A stretch of DNA of 64,000 bases from Actinomadura macrotermitis (GCF_009604375.1 NZ_WEGH01000001.1:434001-498000); one strand, 5' to 3'; shown: positions 17,546 through 26,216, counted from the first letter of the stretch. A program made the numbers and translations. The notes: generated by a model not told the origin, from the letters alone.

Positions 17546-17920
17546 ATGGCGCTTGAGAAGCCTGAGATCGACTTCCCCGAGGGCGCACCGCCCGTCTACC
17601 TCGACATCACCGACATCAAGGTCGGCGACGGCGCGGAGGCCGTCAAGGGCTCGACCGTCTCGGTGCACTACGTCGGGGTCTCCTTCTCCACCGGCGAGGA
17701 GTTCGACGCCTCCTGGAACCGCGGGCAGGCCTTCCAGTTCCCCCTCGGCGGCGGCCGCGTCATCAAGGGCTGGGACATGGGCGTCGAGGGCATGAAGGTC
17801 GGCGGCCGGCGCAAGCTGGTCATCCCGGCGCACCTGGCCTACGGCGACCGCAGCCCGAGCCCCGCCATCAAGCCGGGCGAGACGCTGATCTTCGTGGTGG
17901 ACCTGCTCGCCGTGAACTAG
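17546..17920 (+). CDS. FKBP-type peptidyl-prolyl cis-trans isomerase
   Basis: The protein has 124 residues, no signal peptide and one complete FKBP domain: VSVHYVGVSFSTGEEFDASW, FPLGGGRVIKGWDMGVEGMK, GGRRKLVIPAHLAYGD and TLIFVVDLL. The key aromatic and Asp residues of the FK506 pocket are present. It is the cytosolic single-domain FKBP found next to ABC or proteasome genes in many actinomycetes and assists proline isomerisation during folding. It is followed by a hairpin that probably ends its transcript. Confidence 0.93.
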   Translation: MALEKPEIDFPEGAPPVYLDITDIKVGDGAEAVKGSTVSVHYVGVSFSTGEEFDASWNRGQAFQFPLGGGRVIKGWDMGVEGMKVGGRRKLVIPAHLAYGDRSPSPAIKPGETLIFVVDLLAVN

Positions 17921-17934
17921 CGGCCGCGCTCCAA

Positions 17935-17977
17935 CGGCGGGCAATCGGGGGTGAAAATTCTCCCCGGCTGCCCGCCG
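17935..17977 (+). terminator. Hairpin after the FKBP gene
   Basis: CGGCGGGCA at 17935-17943 pairs with TGCCCGCCG at 17969-17977, with an inner GGGG/CCCC stem. It begins 15 bases after the FKBP stop codon. There is no T-tract, as is common for high-GC terminators, so it could also be a processing structure. Confidence 0.6.
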
Positions 17978-18000
17978 CCGCCGTTTCCGCTCTCGGGACC

Positions 18001-18012
18001 TTCGGTACCGAA
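18001..18012. promoter_or_regulatory. 12-base palindrome directly before the ABC ATPase start
   Basis: TTCGGTACCGAA is a perfect palindrome ending five bases before the ATG at 18018. It occupies the place where a Shine-Dalgarno would normally lie, and no such site is seen. It could be an operator that blocks initiation or translation of the ABC operon. Confidence 0.45.
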
Positions 18013-18017
18013 CAGTC

Positions 18018-18971
18018 ATGATCCAGGCGCGCGGGCTGACGAAACGGTACGGGGAGAAAACCGCGGTCGACCACGCCGACTTCACCGTCGAACCGGGCCA
18101 CGTCACCGGGTTCCTCGGGCCGAACGGCGCCGGCAAGTCGACCACCATGCGGATGGTCCTCGGCCTGGACCGCCCCTCGGGCGGCGACGTCACCGTGGGC
18201 GGCCGGCACTACCGCGACCTCGGCGCGCCGCTGCGCGAGGTCGGCGCGCTGCTGGACGCCAAGGCCGTGCACCCGGGCCGCAGCGCCTACAACCACCTGC
18301 GCTGCCTCGCCCAGAGCAACGCCATCCCGCGGCGGCGGGTCGACGAGGTCATCGGCCTGGTCGGGCTGGAGAGCGTCGCGTCCAAGCCGTTCCGGGGCTT
18401 CTCCCTCGGCATGGGGCAGCGCCTCGGCATCGCGGCGGCGCTGCTCGGCGACCCGGCCGTGCTGATGTTCGACGAGCCGGTCAACGGGCTGGACCCCGAG
18501 GGCATCCTGTGGATCCGCAACCTGATGAAGGACCTGGCCGCCGAGGGCCGGACCGTCTTCGTCTCCAGCCACCTGATGTCGGAGATGGCGGTGACCGCCG
18601 ACCACCTGGTCGTCATCGGCCGCGGCCGGATCCTCGCCGACACCGGCATGCGCGAGTTCATCGACGACAACGCCACCAGCCACGTGCTGGTGCGCTCGCC
18701 GGAGGCGGCCCGGCTGCGGCCGCTGCTCGCCGGCCGCTCCTGGCGGGTCGACGTCGAGGACGAGCGGACCCTGCAGGTGCACGGCGCGACCGCCACCGAG
18801 GTCGGGGACGTCGCCGCCGACCACGGGATCCGCCTGCACGAGCTGTGCGCCGTCCAGCCGTCCCTGGAGGAGGCGTTCATGCAGCTCACCGGCGACTCGG
18901 TGGAGTACCACGCGGGCGCCCTGGCGGGGCTGCCGCCGGGCCTCAGCCGGGCGGGCGGTGACGGCGCGTGA
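18018..18971 (+). CDS. ABC transporter ATP-binding protein
   Basis: The protein has 317 residues. Walker A is GPNGAGKSTT at about 36-45, the signature region reads FSLGMGQRLGIAAALLG, and Walker B is VLMFDEPVNGLDPEG. The switch is VSSHLMSEM. The signature SLGMGQ in place of LSGGQ is typical of the BcrA/NatA-like exporters of actinomycetes. A C-terminal domain of about 100 residues follows. It is coupled to the permease gene by a GTGA overlap. A palindrome takes the place of a ribosome site, so the transcript may be leaderless or operator-controlled. Confidence 0.92.
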   Translation: MIQARGLTKRYGEKTAVDHADFTVEPGHVTGFLGPNGAGKSTTMRMVLGLDRPSGGDVTVGGRHYRDLGAPLREVGALLDAKAVHPGRSAYNHLRCLAQSNAIPRRRVDEVIGLVGLESVASKPFRGFSLGMGQRLGIAAALLGDPAVLMFDEPVNGLDPEGILWIRNLMKDLAAEGRTVFVSSHLMSEMAVTADHLVVIGRGRILADTGMREFIDDNATSHVLVRSPEAARLRPLLAGRSWRVDVEDERTLQVHGATATEVGDVAADHGIRLHELCAVQPSLEEAFMQLTGDSVEYHAGALAGLPPGLSRAGGDGA

Positions 18972-19789
18972 CCGCCTCCACCACCGCTACCGGCACCGCC
19001 GGCGGGCCCGGGGCCACCACGTTCGGCAGCGTCCTCGCCTCGGAGTGGACCAAGATCCGCACGGTGAAGTCCACGTTCTGGACGCTGCTCGCCGGGGCCG
19101 TCGTCGTCATCGGGCTGTCGGTCCTGTGGGCCCTCGCCTTCACCGCCTCCTACGACCAGATGACGCCCGAGGACCGCGCCACGGTCGCGCCGACCTCGCC
19201 CATGCAGATCGCCTTCTACTTCGGCATGGTCATCTTCGGCGTGCTCGGCGTGCTGGTGATCACCGGCGAGTACACCACCGGGATGATCCGCACCGCGCTC
19301 ACCGCCGTGCCGCGCCGCCCGCAGTATCTGGCCGCCAAGGCGCTGGTGCTGGCGGCGGTGGTGCTGGTCGCCGGCGAGGTCGTGTCGTTCCTGTCGTTCT
19401 TCCTCAGCCAGCTGCTGCTGTCGTCCAAGGACCTGGACGGCTCGCTCGGCGACCCCGGCGTGCTGCGCGCCGTGATGGGCGGCGGCCTGTACCTGATGCT
19501 GATCGCGCTGATGGCGCTCGGCGTCGGCGTCATCGTGCGGCACACCGCGGGCTCGGTCGTGGTGGTGTTCGTGGTGCTGTTCGTGCTCGGCATCGTCGGC
19601 GGGTTCCTGCCCGGCGAGTGGGGCGCGACGCTGAACAAGTACCTGCCGTCCAACGCCGGCGGCGCGATCCTGGCGCCCACGCAGACCGGCACCACGCTCG
19701 CGCCCTGGACCGGGCTGGCCTACTTCACGCTCTACACCCTGGTCGTGCTGGCCGTGGCGGTGGTGCTGTTCGAGTCCCGCGACGCCTGA
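18968..19789 (+). CDS. ABC transporter permease (ABC-2, BcrB/NatB-like)
   Basis: The protein has 273 residues from GTG 18968. A cytoplasmic N terminus (VLASEWTKIRTVKSTFWTLL) is followed by six membrane segments. The opening ASEWTKIRTVKS motif is frequent in actinobacterial ABC-2 permeases of bacitracin-type exporters. It pairs with the overlapping ATPase. The substrate is unknown. It ends seven bases before the end of the convergent amidase gene. Confidence 0.9.
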   Translation: MTASTTATGTAGGPGATTFGSVLASEWTKIRTVKSTFWTLLAGAVVVIGLSVLWALAFTASYDQMTPEDRATVAPTSPMQIAFYFGMVIFGVLGVLVITGEYTTGMIRTALTAVPRRPQYLAAKALVLAAVVLVAGEVVSFLSFFLSQLLLSSKDLDGSLGDPGVLRAVMGGGLYLMLIALMALGVGVIVRHTAGSVVVVFVVLFVLGIVGGFLPGEWGATLNKYLPSNAGGAILAPTQTGTTLAPWTGLAYFTLYTLVVLAVAVVLFESRDA

Positions 19790-19795
19790 CGGGGG

Positions 19796-20680
19796 TCAGT
19801 GCGGGAAGCGGGTGGCGGCCTCGCCGAGCAGCTCGGCCGCGTGCCGGCGGTACAGCTCCAGGTTGCGCTCGGCCAGGTGGTCGAAGCCGTGCGGGACCGA
19901 CGATCCGGGCGTCAGCGCCGCCATCGCGGCGGCCGGGTCCAGCCGCGCCGCCGTCCAGCCCTCGTGGCTGGCGGCCCGCGCCACGACCTCGGCGACCGGC
20001 GTCACGATCATCGAGTTGCCGAAGTAGAGGGTGCCCGCCGGGTCGGCGCCGACCGCGTTGGCGGCCACCACGTAGACGTGGTTGTCGTAGGCGCGGGCGC
20101 GGCAGGTCAGCTCCCAGATGTCGGCCGAGCGCAGCAGCGCCGACGGCCGGCAGACCACCTCGGCGCCGCGCACCGCCTGCACCCGCCACAGCTCGGGGAA
20201 GTCGCCGTCGAAGCAGATCGCCATGCCGATCCGGCCGAGCCCGGTGTCGACGACGCACACGTCCGTGCCGGGCGTCGCCCAGCCGCCGTGCCGCACGTCC
20301 TCGACCCGGAACGGGTGCGTCTTGCGGTAGACGCCGAGGACGTCGCCGCCGGGCCCGATCAGCACGGCCGCGTTGTACACCACGCCCGGCGCGGGGCCGC
20401 GCTCGTAGGTGCCGAGGCAGACGTGCACGCCGTGCTCGCGGGCGGTCTCCTGCAGCGGCTCGGTGACCGGCCCGGGGATCTCGGAGACGATCTCCCACAG
20501 CTCCCCGGCCGTGAGCGCCGGATCGAAGCCGGTGGTGCAGGTCTCGGGCAGGACGATCAGCTCGGCGCCGGTCGCCTCGGCGCAGCGGGCCGTCCAGGAG
20601 GCGGCCCTGGCGAGCGCGGCGGCCACGTCCGGCCGGGGCTCGGGCGCGAACTGCACGGCCGCCGCCGTGAACGCCCTCAC
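19796..20680 (-). CDS. Nitrilase-superfamily carbon-nitrogen hydrolase
   Basis: The protein has 294 residues from a GTG at 20680 that overlaps the CoxG-like gene stop (GTGA). The catalytic triad is Glu46 in VLPETCTTG, Lys120 in VYRKTHPF and Cys156 in MAICFDGDFPEL. The sequence falls with the amidase/N-carbamoyl amidohydrolase side of the superfamily and not with nitrilases proper. Coupling to a CoxG-like gene and proximity to a molybdenum-hydroxylase operon suggest action on an amide or carbamoyl intermediate of heterocycle breakdown. That role is inference. Confidence 0.85.
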   Translation of the reverse strand: MRAFTAAAVQFAPEPRPDVAAALARAASWTARCAEATGAELIVLPETCTTGFDPALTAGELWEIVSEIPGPVTEPLQETAREHGVHVCLGTYERGPAPGVVYNAAVLIGPGGDVLGVYRKTHPFRVEDVRHGGWATPGTDVCVVDTGLGRIGMAICFDGDFPELWRVQAVRGAEVVCRPSALLRSADIWELTCRARAYDNHVYVVAANAVGADPAGTLYFGNSMIVTPVAEVVARAASHEGWTAARLDPAAAMAALTPGSSVPHGFDHLAERNLELYRRHAAELLGEAATRFPH

Positions 20681-21264
20681 CGCCGCCGCCCGAGCGCGTA
20701 TCCGACGAGCACGCCGGCGAGCGCGACGGCGCCGCCGACCGCGGCCATCGCCCGGTCGCCCGCGACCATGGGGCCCGCGGCCGGAACCGGGACCGGCGCG
20801 GCGGCCGGGACCGCGGCCTGCGGGGCGGGCCCGGCCAGGTCCCGTTCGACGGCGGCGAAGAACTCCGCCGCCGTCCGCCTGGCGACGGTGCCGAGCACCC
20901 GCTGCCCGACCCCGCCGATCATCCCGCCGACCACGGCGTCGGCGTCGTAGTCGACGCGGGTGGCGCCGGGCCCCTCCGACAGCCGCACCCGGACGGTGGC
21001 GTCCACCATCCCCGCGCCGCCCTGGCCGCGGGCGCGCAGCACGAACGAGGTCGGCGGGTCGGGGTCGGTGAGCTCGACCCGGCCCACGTAGGTGCCCTTG
21101 ACGGAGGCCACGCCCGCCGCGACCGTCATGGTGTAGCGGTCCTCGCCCGCCGGCTCCAGCGAACGGCAGCCCGGGATCGTGCGGGCCAGCACCGCCGGGT
21201 CGCGCAGGGCGTCCCAGACCCGCGGCAGCGGCGCCGCGACGCTGGCCGAACCGGTGACCCTCAC
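20677..21264 (-). CDS. coxG: CoxG-like SRPBCC protein with C-terminal membrane anchor
   Basis: The protein has 195 residues. The START/SRPBCC domain (1-145) opens VTGSASVAAPLPRVWDALRD and has PGCRSLEPAGEDRY and the GRVELTDPDPPTSF block of CO-dehydrogenase subunit G. An Ala/Pro linker leads to one membrane helix (about 170-190, MAAVGGAVALAGVLVGYAL) and a basic end. CoxG proteins anchor molybdenum hydroxylases at the membrane and pass electrons to quinone. The structural genes of such an enzyme begin 1.3 kb away on the same strand. The gene is coupled to the amidase at 19796-20680. Confidence 0.82.
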   Translation of the reverse strand: MRVTGSASVAAPLPRVWDALRDPAVLARTIPGCRSLEPAGEDRYTMTVAAGVASVKGTYVGRVELTDPDPPTSFVLRARGQGGAGMVDATVRVRLSEGPGATRVDYDADAVVGGMIGGVGQRVLGTVARRTAAEFFAAVERDLAGPAPQAAVPAAAPVPVPAAGPMVAGDRAMAAVGGAVALAGVLVGYALGRRR

Positions 21265-21471
21265 ACTTCGACCTTAGGCACGCCCGGGCCCCGCACCAGG
21301 GCGTTTTATGCCGAATGCATTCCAATCCTTGGGCACTTCCCCATGAACGCCCGGATCATGGTCAGATATCCCCGGCCGGGGCCCGAACCCGGCCCGCCCG
21401 CACGGCGTCAACCGATGCGGAACCACGAACGATCAACCGCTGGACGATCTCAGAACGGGGAACGACTGCCG

Positions 21472-22299
21472 ATGCGAGGGAAGGTGCCCGTGCTCGCCAC
21501 GCTGGTGGCCGGCGTGCTCGGGGTGGCCGCGGCCGGATGGCCGCTCGTCGGCGCGCAGGCGCAGGACACGGGGCCGTCGATGACGGCCCAGCTCGGCGCC
21601 GTGCTGGGCGACCAGCAGTGGGACCGGCCGAAACCCGGGACGTGGACGCCGCCGAAGGCCGCCCCCGACGGGCTGCCGCCGGTCATCAGCAACATCCAGA
21701 CGCAGGACAAGGTCGTCTTCCTGACCATCGACGACGGCTACGAGTACGACAGCGAGTTCGTCAACCTGGTCCGCAAGGAGAAGGTGCCGATCCTGACGTT
21801 CCTCACCACCACCTACACCCGTGGCGAGGGGCAGTACTTCTGGGCGATGCGCAACGCCGGGTCGCAGATGGAGAACCACACCGTCACCCACCCCAACATG
21901 CGCACCCTCGGCCCGGAGGGGCAGCGCAGGGAGATCTGCAACTCCTCCGAGACCATCACCGCGCAGTACGGGCGCCGGCCGCAGATCTTCCGGCCGCCGT
22001 TCGGCAGCTTCAACGAGACGACCCGCCAGGTCGCCAAGGAGTGCGGCATCAAGTCGATCCTGCTCTGGTCGGCCGAGTTCTACAACGGCACCTCCGGGCC
22101 GGGCGTCGGCTTCAACGGCTTCGCCCGCGGCGACGGCGGCAAGGGGTTCAAGCCGGGCGACATCGTGCTGATGCACTACCGCAAGGGCCTCGCCGGGCAG
22201 TTCCAGATGATCCTCGGCTGGATCCGCGAGCAGGGCTTCCGCCCCGCCGCGGTGGAGAACTACATCCCCAGGTCGCTGGGCGGCGAGGCGGCCGGCTGA
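21472..22299 (+). CDS. Exported polysaccharide deacetylase (NodB homology, CE4)
   Basis: The protein has 275 residues from ATG 21472, whose product begins with a signal peptide or anchor (MRGKVPVLATLVAGVLGVAA, cleavage near AQA-QD). The NodB motifs are visible: LTIDDGYE with Asp87/Asp88, NHTVTHPNM with His136 and His140, and FRPPFGSFN at 173-181. It should remove acetyl groups from peptidoglycan or another extracellular glycan using a divalent metal. Upstream in-frame ATGs would bury the signal peptide and are rejected. The 207-base gap before it holds no recognisable promoter. It is convergent with the Mo-hydroxylase operon. Confidence 0.87.
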   Translation: MRGKVPVLATLVAGVLGVAAAGWPLVGAQAQDTGPSMTAQLGAVLGDQQWDRPKPGTWTPPKAAPDGLPPVISNIQTQDKVVFLTIDDGYEYDSEFVNLVRKEKVPILTFLTTTYTRGEGQYFWAMRNAGSQMENHTVTHPNMRTLGPEGQRREICNSSETITAQYGRRPQIFRPPFGSFNETTRQVAKECGIKSILLWSAEFYNGTSGPGVGFNGFARGDGGKGFKPGDIVLMHYRKGLAGQFQMILGWIREQGFRPAAVENYIPRSLGGEAAG

Positions 22300-22370
22300 C
22301 CCGCACCGCCATACCGGGAGGATTCCCGGTTGCGCGGACCGGCCCGGACCGGCCGCACTAGTGTTCACCC

Positions 22371-22538
22371 GCTGGCGGGGTTGAGGTCCCCCGCTCCCCG
22401 AGCAGCCCCGCCAGCATCAACCCCAGGGTTGAGGTCCCCCTCCCTGCTGATTCCGGCCGAGCAGCCCCGCCAGCATCAACCCCACGGTCGAGGTCCCCCT
22501 CCCTGCTGATTCCGGCCGAGCAGCCCCGCCGGCATCAG
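22371..22538. repeat. Tandem 59-base repeats with inverted segments between convergent genes
   Basis: Two nearly identical 59-base units (22400-22458 and 22459-22517) are followed by a third, partial copy (22518-22538) that enters the stop of the Moco-subunit gene. A divergent partial copy precedes them. GCTGGCGGGG at 22371-22380 pairs with CCCCGCCAGC at 22406-22415, and GGGGTTGA with TCAACCCC, so strong hairpins can form on either strand. The position between converging transcripts suggests a bidirectional terminator grown by duplication. Confidence 0.75.
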
Positions 22539-24883
22539 TCTCTTCTCCGCAGCCGGAACAACTCGTCCGGCGACAGCGGCATGGCGTCGACGACGAACCC
22601 CTCCGCGTCCTCGATCGCGGACGCGATGACCGCCGACACCGGGATCACCCCGGCCTCCCCCGCCCCCTTGACGCCGAGCGGGTTCAGCGGCGACGGCGTC
22701 TCCAGGTGCGCGGTCTCGATGCGGGGGATCTCGGTCGCGTAGGGCATGAGGAAGTCCATGAACGAGGCGTTCTGCAGCTGCCCGGTCTCGTCGTAGGCCA
22801 TCCGCTCGTACAGCGCCCCGGCGATGCCCTGCGCGACGCCCCCGTGGATCTGCCCCTCGACGATGCGCGGGTTGATGAGCCGGCCGCAGTCGTGCAGCAC
22901 CGCGTACCGCAGGATCCGCACCTCGGCGGTGTCGGGGTCGACCTCCACGATCGCCGCGTGCGCGCCCGCCGCGAACGTCGAGCGGACCGGCGAGTAGTAG
23001 TCGCGGGCCTCCAGGCCCGGCTCGTCGCCGCGCGCCACCGGCGGCTCGTCCAGCGAGCCGCCCCCGGCGAACTGGGTCGCGGCGGCGGACTGCTCGTCGA
23101 AGGCGTAGCGCAGCGGGTTGGACAGCACCGCGACGGTGCGCAGCGGCACGCCCGCCGCCCGGTCCCCGCGCACGTGCACCGTCCCGCCGGTGATCTCCAG
23201 GTCGGCGGGATCGGCTTCCAGCGCCTCCCCCGCGACGCGCAGCGCCTTCGCGCGCACCTTGCGGCAGGCGAGCGCGATCGCGTTGCCGCTCATCACCGCC
23301 GCGCGGGACGCGAACGTGCCGACCGCGTACCCGAACCGGCGGGTGTCGCCGGTGGTGACGTGCACGTCCTCGATCGGGACGCCGAGCTCGGCGGCGGCGA
23401 TCTGCGCGAACACCGTCTGGTGGCCCTGCCCCTGGGAGGTGAGGCCGGTCGCGACGTGCACCCGCCCGGCGGTGTCGATCTCGACGTGGCCGCCCTCGTA
23501 GGGGCCGACGCCGGTGCCCTCCACGTAGCAGCCGAGGCCGATGCCGAGCCGGCGGCCGTCGCGGGCCCGCAGTTCGGCGAAGGTATCCCAGCCGATGAGC
23601 TTCCTCAGCTCGCGCAGCAGCGCCGGGTAGTCGCCGGAGTCGTAGATCAGCGGGCGGCCGTCCTGGAACGTCAGGCCCTGGTCGTAGGGGAACTCGTGCG
23701 GCCGGATGAAGTTGGCGGCGCGCACGTCGGCGCGGTCGCGGCCGAGGTGGCGGGCGATGCGGTCCATCGTCCGCTCCATGCAGAACACCCCCTGCGGGCG
23801 GCCCGCGCCCCGGTACGGGGTGACGATCACGGTGTTGGTGTAGAGGCTGGTCACCTCGGCCCGGTACGCGCCGATCTTGTAGGGGCCGAGCAGCTGGGTG
23901 GAGGTGACGATCGGGATGATGATGCCGTAGGGGGTGTAGGCGCCGTGGTCGTGCCGGATGCGCACGTCCAGGCCGAGCACCCGGCCCTCGCCGTCGAACC
24001 CGACCCGCACGTGGTGCTGCTGGCCGCGCTCGTGCGCGGCGGCGACGAAGTGCTCGCGCCGGTCCTCGGCCCACTTGACGGGCCGGTCCAGCAGCCGCGC
24101 CGCCCACGGCACCAGGACCTCCTCCGGCCACGGGTGCACGATCTTGACGCCGAAGCCGCCGCCGACGTCGGGCGCGACCACCTCCACCTTCCCGGCGGGC
24201 AGGCCGAGCCGGGCGGCGACCGCGCCGCGCACGGCGGTGGAGGACTGGGTGGAGGAGTAGACGCGCAGCGAGCCGTCGGCGGCGTCCCAGCGCGCGTACA
24301 CGCCGCGCCCCTCCAGCGGGGTGGCGGCGCTGCGCTCGATGGCCAGGTCGAACTCCAGCGTGTGCGGCGCGGCGGCGATCGCGGCGGCGGCGTCGCCGGT
24401 CTCCTGGACCAGGACGGCGGCGACGTTGCCGGGGACGTCGTCGTGCACCAGGTGCTCGGCGCGGGCGGCGGCGTCGATGCCGACGACGGCGGGCAGCGGC
24501 TCGTACTCGACCCGGACCAGCCCGGCGGCGTCCTCGGCCAGGTACCGGTCGGCGGCGACGACCATCGCGACCGGCTCGCCCGCGTAGCGGACGGTCTCGC
24601 GGGCGAGCGGCCGCCCGGTGCGGCCGTGGGTGAGCGCCGGGTGCGGGATGAGCAGCGGCAGCGGGTCGCCGACGCGGCCGGGCAGGTCCTCCCAGGTGTA
24701 GATGGCGACGAGGCCGTCCACGTCGACGGCGGCCGACACGTCGATGTCGAGGATGCGCGCGTGCGCGTGCGGGGAGCGGACGAACGCGGCGGCGAGCGCG
24801 TCGCGGCCGAGGTCGTCCAGGAACCGGCCCTGCCCGGTGAGCAGCCGGGGGTCCTCGCGGCGCGGGATCGGCTCGCCGAACAT
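22535..24883 (-). CDS. Molybdenum hydroxylase large (Moco) subunit, xanthine dehydrogenase/form II type
   Basis: The protein has 782 residues. The start ATG at 24883 shares one base with the stop of the 2Fe-2S gene. Domain I (GEPIPRREDPRLLTGQGRFL) is followed by Moco-binding blocks PDVGGGFGVK (238-247) and TPYRGAGRPQ (355-364), and the catalytic glutamate lies near 743 in KGAGEAGVIP. The active-site loop YRGAGR is the xanthine-dehydrogenase/form II version and lacks the Cys of true CO dehydrogenase (AYxCSFR). With an NCS2 permease at the head of its operon it probably hydroxylates a purine or pyrimidine ring. The precise substrate is open. Confidence 0.92.
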   Translation of the reverse strand: MFGEPIPRREDPRLLTGQGRFLDDLGRDALAAAFVRSPHAHARILDIDVSAAVDVDGLVAIYTWEDLPGRVGDPLPLLIPHPALTHGRTGRPLARETVRYAGEPVAMVVAADRYLAEDAAGLVRVEYEPLPAVVGIDAAARAEHLVHDDVPGNVAAVLVQETGDAAAAIAAAPHTLEFDLAIERSAATPLEGRGVYARWDAADGSLRVYSSTQSSTAVRGAVAARLGLPAGKVEVVAPDVGGGFGVKIVHPWPEEVLVPWAARLLDRPVKWAEDRREHFVAAAHERGQQHHVRVGFDGEGRVLGLDVRIRHDHGAYTPYGIIIPIVTSTQLLGPYKIGAYRAEVTSLYTNTVIVTPYRGAGRPQGVFCMERTMDRIARHLGRDRADVRAANFIRPHEFPYDQGLTFQDGRPLIYDSGDYPALLRELRKLIGWDTFAELRARDGRRLGIGLGCYVEGTGVGPYEGGHVEIDTAGRVHVATGLTSQGQGHQTVFAQIAAAELGVPIEDVHVTTGDTRRFGYAVGTFASRAAVMSGNAIALACRKVRAKALRVAGEALEADPADLEITGGTVHVRGDRAAGVPLRTVAVLSNPLRYAFDEQSAAATQFAGGGSLDEPPVARGDEPGLEARDYYSPVRSTFAAGAHAAIVEVDPDTAEVRILRYAVLHDCGRLINPRIVEGQIHGGVAQGIAGALYERMAYDETGQLQNASFMDFLMPYATEIPRIETAHLETPSPLNPLGVKGAGEAGVIPVSAVIASAIEDAEGFVVDAMPLSPDELFRLRRRD

Positions 24884-25359
24884 CAGTCCTCCCCGGCGGC
24901 GCGCCGGACGGCGGCGACGATGTTCTGGTAGCCGGTGCAGCGGCACAGGTTGCCCGACAGGCCCTCGACGATCTCCTCGTCGGACGGGTGCGGGTTCTCG
25001 CGGAGCAGCGCGGTGACCGTGCAGAGGAAGCCGGGGGTGCAGAAGCCGCACTGCAGCGCGTGGCACTCCTGGAAGGCGCGCTGGACGGGCGACAGGGTCC
25101 CGTCGGGCGCGGCGAGCCCCTCCACGGTGGTGATCTCGGCGCCGCCGGCGGTGACGGCGAAGGTGAGGCAGGCGCGGGCGGGCGCGCCGTCCAGCAGGAT
25201 CGTGCAGCAGCCGCACACGCCGTGCTCGCAGCCGACGTGGGTGCCGGTGAGGCCGAGGTCGTGGCGCAGGAAGTCCGACAGCAGGCGGCGGGCGGGCGCG
25301 CGGGCGGTGCGGTGCACGCCGTTGACGGTGAGGGCGATCTCGTAGGTCGGCTCGGTCAC
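24883..25359 (-). CDS. Molybdenum hydroxylase small 2Fe-2S subunit
   Basis: The protein has 158 residues. The N-terminal plant-type ferredoxin centre uses Cys44, 49, 52 and 64 (VGCEHGVCGCC) and the C-terminal helical centre Cys104, 107, 139 and 141 (QCGFCTPG, LCRCTGY). This is the standard CoxS/XdhC-small-subunit plan. It carries electrons between the Moco and FAD subunits. It starts at GTG overlapping the FAD-subunit stop (GTGA) and ends sharing a base with the large-subunit start, so all three are translated together. Confidence 0.95.
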   Translation of the reverse strand: MTEPTYEIALTVNGVHRTARAPARRLLSDFLRHDLGLTGTHVGCEHGVCGCCTILLDGAPARACLTFAVTAGGAEITTVEGLAAPDGTLSPVQRAFQECHALQCGFCTPGFLCTVTALLRENPHPSDEEIVEGLSGNLCRCTGYQNIVAAVRRAAGED

Positions 25360-26204
25360 GTGCCCCTCTCCCTGGCCGCGCCGGCGGCGGCGTGCAGGAC
25401 GCGTTCGGTGAGCACCCCGGCCAGGTGGCGGCGGTACTCCGCGCTCGCGTGGATGTCGGTCTCGGGGTCGAGGCGCCCGGCCGCGTCCGCGGCGGCCGCG
25501 GCCCGGCCGCCGGAGACGTCCAGGTCCAGCACGAGCGGGGTCGCGGCGACGCCGAGGTAGCCGGCGCGGGCGGCGGCGGGCCGGCCGGCCTCGTCCACGG
25601 TGACCAGGGCGGCGACGCCGGCGAGGGCGTAGTCGCCGTGCCGGCGGGCGATCTCGGCGAACGCGGCGCCGGTGCGGGGCGGCAGCGCCGGGAACGTCGC
25701 GGCGACGGCCAGCTCGTCGGGGGCGAGCGCGGACTCCAGCGGGCCGGCGAAGAAATCAGCGGCGCCGATCGTGCGGCGGCCGCGCACCGACGCCGCCTCC
25801 ACCGTGCCGCCGAGCAGCGCGAGGACGGCGGGCAGCTCGGCGGCGGGGTCGGCGTGGGCGAGGCTGCCGACGACCGTGCCCCGGCTGCGCACGGCGGGGT
25901 GCGCGACGTGCCGCAGCGCGAGCCGCAGCAGCGGCTGGACGCGGGCGGCCTCCGCCGACCGCTCGGCGCGGGCGTGCCGGACCAGCGCGCCGACGCGCAC
26001 GCCCGCCGGGCCGGCCTCCAGGGTGTCCAGCCCGGCGACCCGGTTGATGTCGATGATCTCGGCGGGCGCGGCGAGCCGCATGTTGAGCAGCGGGATGAGG
26101 CTCTGGCCGCCCGCCAGGACCTTGCCGTCGCGGGCGGCGGCGAGCGCCGCCAGCGCCTCGCCGAGGCTGCGCGGGGCGTGGTACCCGAAGGGCGGCGGCT
26201 TCAC
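25356..26204 (-). CDS. Molybdenum hydroxylase FAD-binding subunit
   Basis: The protein has 282 residues. FAD-binding signatures are VLAGGQSLIPLLNMRLA near residue 29 and VGSLAHADPAAELPAVLALL near 112, followed by the CO_deh_flav_C domain. The GTG start has AAGGAG whose last bases overlap the stop codon of the permease, tying the two genes. The order FAD, 2Fe-2S, Moco is that of coxMSL. It would receive electrons from the iron-sulfur subunit and pass them to NAD or quinone; the CoxG homologue downstream favours quinone, which is inference. Confidence 0.93.
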   Translation of the reverse strand: MKPPPFGYHAPRSLGEALAALAAARDGKVLAGGQSLIPLLNMRLAAPAEIIDINRVAGLDTLEAGPAGVRVGALVRHARAERSAEAARVQPLLRLALRHVAHPAVRSRGTVVGSLAHADPAAELPAVLALLGGTVEAASVRGRRTIGAADFFAGPLESALAPDELAVAATFPALPPRTGAAFAEIARRHGDYALAGVAALVTVDEAGRPAAARAGYLGVAATPLVLDLDVSGGRAAAAADAAGRLDPETDIHASAEYRRHLAGVLTERVLHAAAGAARERGT

Positions 26205-26216
26205 CGGCCGGTCTCC

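Noticed and set aside
21343..21471. Upstream ATG starts of the polysaccharide deacetylase
   Set aside because: They would place 43 polar residues before the signal peptide and have no better ribosome site.
22371..22538. CRISPR array
   Set aside because: The units are directly tandem without variable spacers, only two full copies exist and no cas gene is near. The same holds for 38381-38530.
22535..24883. True (form I) carbon monoxide dehydrogenase large subunit
   Set aside because: The active-site loop reads YRGAGR and not the AYxCSFR loop with the copper-binding Cys, and the operon starts with a nucleobase permease.
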